From: Cliona cf. orientalis | Taxonomy: Eukaryota > Porifera > Demospongiae > Clionaida > Clionaidae | Length of the DNA: 64,000 bases | NCBI GenBank assembly: GCA_963930775.1 | Contig: OZ005690.1 | Span: 7,300,225-7,364,224 of the forward strand | Direction of reading: 5' to 3' | Shown: one piece after another, positions 33,901 to 45,900 of the stretch | Layout: each line of letters opens with the position of its first letter | Position numbering within the stretch: position 1 is the first letter of the stretch | The notes under the pieces: generated by a model | What the model was told of the DNA's origin: nothing | What the model saw: the letters and a program-made list of their open reading frames with translations, nothing else | Databases searched by the model: none | Made by a program: the position numbers and the translations under genes

Positions 33901-36900
33901 TAGCGCTTGTGCTCTGGCAAAACTTTCAGAACCGTTCTAATTGCAGCTCTTAGGCGCCTCCCTAATTTAGGCGCCCTTTGACCTGCTCGTGAATTTTTCG
34001 GTTCTAATTGGAGGCGCCTGCGCGATCTGTAATTATTTTTTGGGGGCGCCTATATTAGAAAGTATATGGTATTGTATTATTGTTGGAGCACGGGTGGATG
34101 TAGCTAGGTCCAGAAAAAAAATTGAAGTTGTAGCTAGTTCCATGCATTAAATTTTTAATATTAAACAATGAATAGGCAAACCGCCAGGTCGCCATGGTAC
34201 ATGCCTCTGTCCCCACGAGATTAGTCAGCTAGGTGCCATTGATGAAAATTAGTGACAATCATGAACTATCAGGCCCTGAGGGCACTAAAAAAGAACAGTA
34301 ACAAGTATAAAAAACAAGATTCGTAGGGATAACGTATAACATCCACTAAACATCCCTACGCTTGCTTTTTGAGTAGCTGTGCACACACATATTTATATAT
34401 GGGGCACATGCATGCAGGAATGGAAAATCAATACTGTATACCCATGGATCAATATCAAAATAATAATTAGTGACACTTTACGTACTGAATCAGAAGTGTA
34501 TGATATAAATTATCGAGAAAAGCAAGCATAGGGATGTATAGTGGATGTGATACGTTATCCCTACGAATCTTGTTTGTGTACTTTTTGGCACTGCCATCCC
34601 TACTTCATCCTTCAATTTTATTCATTTGTTTTTTGTACAATGTACTTGTATATATATATGTTTGTGGGGTGATCGTTTCAGTGAGGAGAAAGTTAAATTT
34701 TGAACACGTAAGGTAATGGTCGTCATACGCATGCGCATACGCCTGCACTGCACCATCGATCTGAGAGACAACTCGAGTGGAGGCAAGGCAAAACTGGAAA
34801 GGTGAGTGCCAGTGGCGGATCCAGAGGGGGATCCAGGGGTGCATGAACCCCCCTTTGGACTGCACCTAGCACTAAGAAGTATACTGATTAGGCTGAAAAG
34901 GAACCCCCCTTTTTGGCTACAGAACTAAGAAAACTGCTGCTATGGCTCACCTTAGAATGCTTTAGAAGAAATTCGTTCGAAAACTGATCGATTGGACTGG
35001 TAGGGCTGGTAGTTGGTCTCAAAAACGATCGAAATGGGCGTGGCTTCAAAAATTCGCGCACAACAGCAAATCAGAATCCCCCCCTTCTAGAAATCCTGGA
35101 TCCGCCACTGAGTGCTGTACCACTTTGGCAAGGCTCAGGTCCACGATTAACATCACTGGTAGACTCCACTTTCCTGAGCATGAAGATGACTGCATGTAGG
35201 CTTATCCTGTCAGGGCCTGGCTATACAGTAACTTGGACTCATGGTCATGGCATATAGACTACTAAATAGGTCATCTCGGACTATAGCTATACTAGCAATA
35301 TGTGATACATGTACTTTCACTGTCATGGTAGCTTCTCAGGCCTAGCTATTGGGGTACCAACTCCATGTGCGCATGCGTGCCTGTGTGCTTTCAAAGAAAT
35401 ATTATTGTGACTTTTGCGAAGGCTCGCCCTGCACAGATGATTTTCATCACCACTAGTTATAATATTACCGGTATGAGGATTAAAGTGTGTGATTAATAAT
35501 CATTGATAGTATACAATTTGCCCTAGCCCAAAGCAAGAGTACTGATAACAATTACCGTAACAGCTACCATAGGATTGGTTGTTATGCGAGGTTAAATTAA
35601 TTTTATGTGATTTTCTAGTTAAAAGTATTATGCAATTTTTATTTATATGATAATACAATGAGCCAGACTCCACCCTCGAGGGTGGGGTCTGGGCACGAGA
35701 CTACCTGCTCTAGTAGAGGAAAGAGCTATCAGCCCTTAGAGGTGATTAACGCTGAAAATACTCACCAGTACTAGTAGTCCATAAATATCGGCAGCGTACT
35801 TCTCTCTGGCTCTTTCCAGACTCAAACTGTTGTACCGTTCAGCCAATCAGACTGAGCGCTTACTGGCAGATCGATCGCGCATGCAATAAGACCATATGCA
35901 CACAGTGTGCGCCTCGGCCGACCGCCCTATTGCGCAATGTATGTAATGCGCGTGCTTATTTTGCGATTTTTAATTGTGCGCAATTTCGATAAAATTCACA
36001 TAATCGCATAACTAAAAATACCGCATAACATACCAATCCTACAGTACAGTATAATCCGCACTGAGTCTCTTGCCTATGGGAGTAATGTATTGTGACTGCA
36101 ATAATTATTACCACTATACATGTAAAAAACATTCAATATAATTATGAATAAAATAATTATTACAATAATATTGTACCTCTCCTACTGTAGTTGTGAGAGC
36201 CTGTAGCACAACAAGAACTGTAGGATGATGGGCTCCCTCCTTAAATATTTGAGCTATCCCTCCAAAATCAAACACTTCCTGCAAGCATACAGGTACAATG
36301 GCTATAACCACACTTGGAGGGTGGTAAGGGGTGGGACCAATGAGACTACAGGTACGTTCATGTACATGTACGTGTATGTACCCTCAGCTATTCAGTAAAA
36401 GGCGTGCTCCATTCTCTGGTGATACCTGTTTTCTCTACTGTAAAATTAGGGTTTTGCGGGGGGAAGCTTCAGTCTATCTCAATATCCACAAACCATAAAA
36501 GCTAGCGAGATAAAACACTAATTGGTACATGTATGTGCTTACACTACTACAATATAATAGCATACCTGAGCAATCCCCCTAGCGATAAATCCTGCAATGT
36601 AGGTTTTACACTGAGGAAGACGAACCTCTAGATCTCTAGTGGAATTCAGTACGCCACTTAGAACCTAAAACATCAAATTAAATCACACAATAGCTACAAG
36701 CAAACCATTAAAATAATATGTAATGTATACCTCATAAAATAGTTCCATTGTAATTATTTCGTCATCCTTCAGTTTCTTGAAAAGGTTACTGACACAGGTA
36801 CGTTCATCCTCTGCCACCACAAAAGATAAACACAAAACATTATGACGAGGATTTATAGTTACCTGATTTCCCCAAAGTTTTTGTAATCAGCAGGGAGCAC

Positions 36901-39900
36901 ATCGTTTTCCTGTTTAATTTGAGACCCTGTAAAGCATCAACAGCTTCTTCAACCTTGTGGTTCTTCAAGTACCTCGATAGTACAATTTCCTGCATTGTAC
37001 ACAGTATGTAGGAATGCTAGCTAGCGCAAAAAAGGTACGTACATGTACATGTACACAACGTAGGACAGCAACAACATGCAGTTACATTAGCAAAGGATTC
37101 AGGATACTCCTGCAGACAGGATGAGGCTTCAGCTGGCAAGAATCTTGCTATGAATTAAGGCAATTCTGTCCTTAGAGAAGCCAACTACCATTAAAAAATT
37201 TAATGTTCATCTTGCATAAAAGTACCGTAGAAACTGGTTGTAAAGCGCTGCTTGCTGTTAAGCGCATACTTTTTATTAAGTGCATAGTTTTGTGCGAGCT
37301 TTACTGCTCTTTGTTAGGCGCATATGCCCAGCAAGCCACCTGAACGACGAGCGATCAGTTACATGAGCCCAGAAAGAAGGCTAGAAGTAGGCTGGAGAAG
37401 AAAACATCAAGAATTATGCTCTCTGGTCGCTTCTTGGTCACTGTTGTAGGCCTTTCTACCCTCGACACATTCTTTGCGCATGCCCCACCTACCATGTTTT
37501 AGCACTTTTTATTAAGCGCATACTTTTTGTTAAGCGCATATTTTCTTACTATCGCGTGTTATAAGCGCATGCACTTAACAACCAGCCACACTCAAAGTTG
37601 TAATGAACACATTCTACACACAATGTACATGTAAGTTTAAGGACCTAAATCATACATGTACTAGTTGTACATGTACTGTATGTGCTGTATACCAGATTCT
37701 TTTCACCATCATCTTCAGTAACCTTCTTGCCACCTTTCTTGCCCGACTTTGAAGAGTACTTCATGACAATGGGTTCCCTCTTCTCCAGGGCAAGAGCTGC
37801 AGTGGATTTCTCTATATCACTAGCAACAGGTGCAGTTGAGACGGGTGCTGTCTGTGGTGAGGAGGAGTTCCAAGGCACAATAGATCTGTATGTACATTGT
37901 ACACGTATGAAGACTTGCATACAGCATTGTACCCAGGGCACTTAGGGCCTGGATGGTTCGCAGTATTTCCTTGCTGGAGTGCAGCTACTAACAAGGGCAG
38001 CTTTTATAGCAATACCTCTTAGTAATTTCAGGACTGCTTTTTGAAAAAAATAAGCAGCAAAAACCAAGCCACGGATTCCATCATGCTTTTGCCTCAAATT
38101 AATTGTTTATGGCTTACGACTGTGGCCACACCCACTAATTGTGTTCGCACATGTTATTATTCAAGGGCAGCTACTATTTCTTTCGTAGAACTCCAGATGC
38201 GACTACTAATCGGGTTGCAACTTATATATTCGAATAAATATGGTACTTTAAGATGACACTTATTGCTGGTACATTTTTCTTTCTTGTGCGCATATGATTC
38301 GTGTTTTATGTACACATAATGTACAGGGTAACTGATTAAGCCAAATGCTATAAAAGGTGATTATTGCAGTTAGGAATCCCATCTTAGCCAAAATGCCTAA
38401 TCTTTAGAAGTGTGGGTATTGCCACATGGTGCTGAATCATGAAACTATCAGACCCAGGACTTACATGGGTGGTGGCTGAGCATACACTGGTTTGGAGTAG
38501 CTATAACTATGAAGTGGTAGAGCAGGAGGTGGAGGGTGTGGTGGGCAGTAGCCACGAGGGGGCATTGGCCGAAGTCCAGGTAGACCAGCTCCTGGAGGAA
38601 GCATGTGTCCAGGTGGTACGTGAGAATGTGGAAGGTACACCTGAAACAAAAACATCAGAGTTACAAGATAAATATTATAGTAGCTAGAGTAGTTACCATA
38701 GGTAGGAGACCAGGTGCCCCAGGCATGATTCCATGGGGAGGAGGAGGCAAAACACCTGCTGTAGGAGGCTGCGGTCTGCGAGGAAGTGCTGCACGATAAG
38801 GATCAGGAATTCCCTGTTGAGGGGGCAGAGGACGAGGCAACATAGGACCTTGTGGATATTGGTAACCACATCCAATAGGATCAAGGGGATAAAACACTGG
38901 AGGACCAATATCAGGGTAATGACTAGACTTGCCAGAACCTGTACAAATTGATACATACATGTACATGTACATGTTAGATAGAATCTATCACCGATCATCT
39001 ACAGTAGTTCATTGTGTAAGTAAGAATATCGTAGTTCTCAGAATGCAGCTCACCATCAGTAAAGACCCCTCAAGGGCATATGCATAACATAATAATTATA
39101 ATTATGTACATACATGTATACACAAGTAAAGCACCTTTTGCAGGAGATCTGTTGCTCGGATTCTCTTCCTCATCTGAAGAATCATCTCTCGTCCTTGGCA
39201 ATAGAGACTTCTTGTCTCCTACTATATGTAGTTCCACACCCGCAGTCTTTCTGCTATCTCTCTCCTTTTCATCACTTAATTCTGAGTTCTTTGGATGATG
39301 AGAAGATCCAAGCTTTAGAGATGCTTTGGATGGTCGAAGACTAACCTACACATGTACAAACACTTTATTATACACTATTAGGGTTTCATCCCAAAAATTT
39401 TTTTGGGAAAGTGGGTGTGACAGTTTCACAAACCATGTCCGCCCCAATTAAGCTCAGAATTTAACTGCCACTTCCCTGTAATCTGATTGGTCAATAGGAG
39501 GTAACTAAGTAGCTTAGTTACTTGTATAATATTATAGGTTTACTTGTTACTTGTAAATTTTACTTAGTTACTTGTAAATATTGACCAATAGGATCCATGG
39601 TATTATGAGAGCTCCAAGACAAATAGCTGCACTACTATAGCAACAATTGCAAAACTCTAAATAACTTAGCTCACCTCGGCCAATGGGATCCACAGTATTT
39701 AGCATCCCTCTGTCCCCTTAGTAATACCCTCGCTACACTCGGGTGTCACAGCTCAGGGCCATTGGGATGCTAAATACTGTAGGTAGATCCCTTGGCCTCC
39801 ATGTTTAACTATTATATTGATGTGGATTAATGTTTTGGATGTCACTGATCCATGAGGTTTTATCCAGTGCTCTTAAATTAAGAACTATGTGACTACCGAA

Positions 39901-42900
39901 ACCCTACCTATTATACATGTATATGTATACAGAGTGGGCTACATGTACATAGCTTATACTTGTCACGAAATAATACTCACTGTTCGATCACTTTTGGCTG
40001 CAGGTAATCTTTTCGTAGCTTTCTTTTCAGATACCAGTTCATCAATCCCTTCTTCAGTTAAATCCTATCAGTAATATGAGCATAAATAATTTAATTTCTA
40101 GATTCAAGGAATACACAAACAACCTAGTGGTGTGACCCGTAAGCTCACATGCACTTACAGCATTCCTCGACTGTGGCACATTAAAGGACATTGAGACACC
40201 CTCCTGTGGTGATAGCACATGCAAGCTCTGCTGTGAATTTGAAGATAATGACATGAAACCTTCATCACCAACTGAGCTTTGTCCGTATCTACTGGGTGAA
40301 CTACCTGCATAGGAGAAATACGGATTAGGTGAATATCTCAAGAAGAAATGAATTAATGCATAGGATATGCTCTACACATGCAATGATAATGAACACCATT
40401 GGTGCAAAATTCTCTGCGCTATGAGATTTATTGCTTTGAAATACATGTAGTAGTAGGCTTTTTGTGGTAGTTTCAAGATCTGAATTATGTGGAGTTGGTT
40501 GAAAACGCTTTGTTCAAAAGTTCTGGTGGAATTTGCTGACCACTGCTGCCTTTTTTGCTTGTTGTCGAGCTCTCGATCAACGAAAGTGGTAGCAACAGCT
40601 TCATTTCCAGAAGATTAGTGTGTACGTCTAGCGATAGTTCTTATAACTCGACTGACTCATCACTAGTCACAGTAGCTATCAACTACGCTTCTTGGCTTTA
40701 CTTTGACTAGGACTAGTCTGGCATGCACGTGGTACTGCTGTGCAATCAGTATTAGTGCATTCTTGTGGTTACTCTCTCCAATACCAACAGTGTTGCTGGC
40801 TTAAAAATTAGCAGATTAGTCACCTGGACCACTCACCTAGTCTCCATTTTATAGCGCACAGGTCCATGGCTCGCTAATTTTGTGTTATCATGACAATTAC
40901 ATGTACGTAAGCTTAATGGTGGGTTTGGTCAACGCACTTTAAGATTGGGTGTATCTGATAGGCCATTTTATCATACAATGTGCATGCTCGTACAGCATTG
41001 CCTTGGTGAAGTCATGTGGATCAATATCAGTGCTGTGCACCAGTGCATACCATCTCGAATGCTCAGTGAACTGTTGATGATGGTGACTACTACGTACCAA
41101 CAGTCAAGTTACTGGCTTCTAAAATTCGCTCCCTACCGTACTTCCAAAAATTTGGCCCTTCCAATTGTTCGGCACCCTTTACTGAATGGTTAAAAAGGTC
41201 GTTAGCTGTATACATGTACATGAAAGTTCTTAGCTTAACAAGGATGGGCACACACACTCTCATCACCCCATCTACATCCTAAAGCTAGCTGGAAGAGAAA
41301 AAATCCGGGCAGCCGCCGGGAATCGAACCCAGGGCCACTGACTTGCATGCACAGTGGAACCCCCTGAAATGAGGATATCTCCCTTAATCACGATACTACA
41401 CATGGTCCCAGCTACATGTACATAGAAGTGTACAAATTAAGCTACCCCTGAAATGAGAATACCTCCTTTAATTTAATCAGGAAATTTTTAGCTGTCCCAA
41501 TGATGTCTGGACAATAGGATTCCACTGTATGCTATAAATAAAAATATAATGCGCAGATGGAATGTTGAATATTGGTAAAGCTTAAGCAATTGTTATTTTC
41601 ATGCCGAACTTACATGTATAGCAGAAATACGGTAACTACAATACATATAAATAGACTCACTGATCTGTGACTGAGAGTAGCTGGTCACACCAAGTGGGGG
41701 TGGATGCTTTGTGACACCTCGACCAGAATTGTGCTCAATATAAGCCTCTTGACGTATTTCATGGATGGGACGGGGGTTGCTTCCAGAAGAAGCTCGACGT
41801 GGCTGCCACTGAAAAATAGAGAGACCATCAAATCTACTTGTATATTTACAACACGTTGAGATATTATCGAATCAATAGACTGGTAGGAATTGCCTGAAGG
41901 TAATTACCTACATGTACATGTAAAATTCAGACTGTTTGTAATGCATTTACATCTATAGAGACAAAAAAATTCTTGAAACGATATTTTTTCTTTTTCATTT
42001 CTGGGGCTAAACTCAGGACTGCCTTGACCTTCCAGTTTGCAATTAAGCATTATAGTGCAAAAGCCTTCATGCAAGTGCACTCAGCAGCATTACATGTCCA
42101 ATAAAATATTTGGAAGCAGGCCCAACCACAAGGATGTACATAGCACGTGATTGTATAATAGGCAACAGTATGATATATACCACACAGCAGTGCTGTATCA
42201 GCAGTTTACAGCACACACTGAAGGAGCTTACATGTAGTACATGTATCTGCCAGTACACTACGATCAGTGATGAGCCAACTGTCTTGTTGGATCTATGGCC
42301 AACCATACATACCTTCGAGTTGAAAAGAAGCCATTGCTATCTCCTTTATCTATTGAAAGCTGCAAGAGAGAGGAAGGCAGCGGTGACCAGCAAATGACAC
42401 CGAAATCCTTGAACGAAGCGTTTTCAGTGAAAGCCACGTGACAAAAACCTTGAAAACGCCATAATTAAAGAACCTTATAACACCTTGTTTTCTATGCATA
42501 AACGATGTATATTCTTGTAGAAGCCTAGGTGGCTAGGGTTAGGTATAGATAACGCTTAGTTTGATCGAGTTTTCACTGACTGGCTAGTGAAAACTCGATC
42601 AAACTAAGCGTTATCTATAAACGATGTAGGCAGCAGATTTCGTGGTAATGGATACATACACAGATACAGTATAGAAGATGCTGTAACTACCCTGGAAGGC
42701 AAGATTATGAACAATTTCACGGCCTCGAGATAGGGGAATACATGAAAATATTTATTGACCTACAATCAGCAATCAGCAATCTGATTGGTCAGAAAAGTAC
42801 AGTACAACCATGGTACAATAATAATGCATGTGCTTGAGCAAGGTTGCACTTACATTGTTGTCCCTGAGGTCGATAACGTCTAAGAGCATAAACCTAATCC

Positions 42901-45900
42901 TCACTGGTAGCTCCTTGTTGGTGGATAAAGATGAGATCCGAGCAAAATACTTGTCCATCCATCCCTACAACGTAAATTTAAATCAAATCTCTCAATTCTA
43001 TTAGCATACACATGTACACTTTGAACGTCACGTCTATCAATGCACATAGACTTAATTATGGTCTCAGAAGCCACCATAAAGTCTCTGAGGTTGTAAATTT
43101 CAAAGTTTTCCCTTTTTTGGGGGGGGGGGGGGGGGGGTATGCACCAGACCTCCTAGTTTGGGTACATTACCGCACACTAGAATTCCCCCAGTACGAAAAA
43201 AATTCTGATTATAATCCATGATATCAAATTAAAATTCAACAACAAAACAACTCGAGCAAGGCATATTGCAGTGATGATCTTTATCAGCCACTCCCATAAC
43301 ACATGTACACAAACACTACTGATGACTTTTACCTTCCGGTCAATTAGTAATGGGCAATATACCGTCCATACCGTGATACCGAGGTATTGATTATTAACCG
43401 TTAAACGATACAAATACCGTGATACCGTACCTGCCATCATAATTTTCTTCCATCCGTAATAAATGAGAGTATAATCTACAAATCGCCCTATAAATTTGTA
43501 TAATCAGATACAAAAATTACCGATGTTGTAGCCATTAATGCTTGATTATCAAATTTTAGCGTATATACATGTATTACCATATTATATATCCCACATACTG
43601 TGGATACCGTGACACCGCAATATTTTCTGTACAACATACCGTCAGCTACTATTTCCAATACCGCCCATTACTACGCTCAATTTCAGTGCTACCAGACCTT
43701 AGTGTCAATAAAGTTAACTGCATGCATCTTAATTTAGCAACTGGAAGCAAATTCGCTAGGCCAAACTTCTTTGCGACGACATAATCCGTTAAATTAGAAA
43801 TGAAACTTTGAAAAATAAGTAACATTCTACACACTACACTCGCTCAAGTCTAAGCTGTAGTAGATGGTGCCTCTGGAATGATCTACTCTGAGACATCAAG
43901 ATCTAGAGTTTGAATGCAAATTATTGGTGTATTATAATAGCTAAACCAAAATCAATAAATTAAGTTAAATCACAAATAACACAAAGTAGTGCACACACAC
44001 AAAGCATGCAGGCATGCAGTACACATGCACCCAGGGCTAGGGTATAGAAGCTTCATGAAACACCCTAACCTAGATCACTACCTTGTCTGCACTCTGTATC
44101 TACTTTCACAAAAGAATAAGTACACAATAATACACTGTATTGAAGGGGTCAAGCTCAGGTCAGGTCAGGGTGGATGGTCACCCAGGAGTGACATTAAATT
44201 GGGGTATAAAAATGTCGAGAGAGTCAGCTATATACAATTAAAGAAAAGCAGCTATAGATATGGCTAAAGGTAAGTTGATGATAGACTGGTCTGTGCATTG
44301 CATATTGCTAGTCAACAGCTCACTAAATATTAATTTATTGTATACAATATACGCATGTAGAAGCACTTCCAAGAGGCCTACAACTCTATCAAGTATCCCT
44401 GCCAGCAATTCTTGGGAAGTTCACCGCTACTGCACGTTATCTAACCACCACCTATGTGCACTGTCAACATGTACAAGAAAGTATCCATAGACCAGTCCAT
44501 GATCTATTACAACCACCAGGTTTACGATCAGCATCACCAGCAACAACACATAATGGCATGGATGTGGCAGTAGTCAACCTGAACAAGCTAATAAACTGGA
44601 GCAGAAAGGTGAGCAACTTAGTGTAAGGTTCAGTGGTCTGAGAGAGGATCACTTTGAGGGTGCACGGCTAGGCTGCCATGGCAAGTTATGCCAGAAGCAC
44701 ATGCATACAGTTATATGTAACACACACAGCATACCCACCCTCTGTAGCAACTAATTTTCACAGCCGATCGATAACCACATGTACATGCAACAGGGCCATA
44801 ACATTATTACAGGAATGCCACCCCCCAAGACAGGCATACAGTAGGAATGTAATGGAATGGCTAGCTCCATGCAGACACAGTCCTTCCATTTGGGCTCGAT
44901 CTGCTCATCCTCTAAAAAATTAAATTGCATTCCTGATGACCCTCGATGGATCAAAAGCAGCACAGTATCTCATATCACTGATTGCAAGTTTTTATATCAC
45001 CATTGGTGCACATATATTTTTATATCACCATTGGTGGTCATTGGAATTTTAATTAGTAGATGTGGTTTATGATGTCAAACACCGTGGATTTCTGGTGATA
45101 AGGGCCTAGCTATCATGTTATGATATTCTGCCTTGACTCTCTTCCTACAATCTCGAATAGCTATCACACATTGCATGTGCTTAGCCATTCTACGAGTCTA
45201 CGGTACACTTGTGTTATTACAGAGCTCCCTTTGGCCAGTGACTTATGGTTTAGCCTGTTGTGCCATGGAGATGATGTTAGCATATGCTCCGAGATATGAC
45301 TTGGAGCGGTTTGGATCTTTCTTTCGGGGAAGCCCACGACAATCAGATGTAATGATCGTGGCTGGTACTGTTTCTAACAAAACAGCCCCTGCACTTCGAA
45401 AAATATATGATCAAATGCCAGACCCAAAGTGGGTAATATCCATGGGAAGGTAAGTCTGAGTACTGCATACATATACTTCACAGTAATAGTTGTAGTGCTC
45501 AAATATTGCTCAGAATTCAGAGGCAAACATATGCACAATTGGATATGACTAGCAGACTATTATAACGTTCATTCCATACTAGTAAACACTGTACATTGCA
45601 TGTATTCTTGTATCAGCATGACAGTAAATGAAGTTCACAAACATATGCACACACACACTCTCTCAATAATCATTATCCTAGCTGTGCCAACTCTGGAGGT
45701 TACTACCACTATTCATATGCTGTAGTTCGAGGAGTAGACCGTCTTGTACCTGTAGACCTTTATATTCCTGGATGTCCACCTACTGCAGAGGCACTAGTAT
45801 ACGGCATCTTACAATTACAGAGAAAAATCAGCCGGAGTCAGTCTGTTACTATGTGGTACAGAAAATAGAAGACCTATACATATCGTATACATGTACATGT

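Noticed and set aside
38693-38998. Alternative minus-strand frames over the proline-rich exon
   Set aside because: The frame with the proline-rich '[18 protein letters not shown]' keeps phase with both neighbouring exons; the others do not.
43177-43440. Minus-strand ORF considered as the missing MIF4G exons of eIF4G2
   Set aside because: The frame is rich in residues from an 'ataccgtgata' repeat and shows no MIF4G motif. The true preceding exons were found at 62.3-62.5 kb and join in phase.
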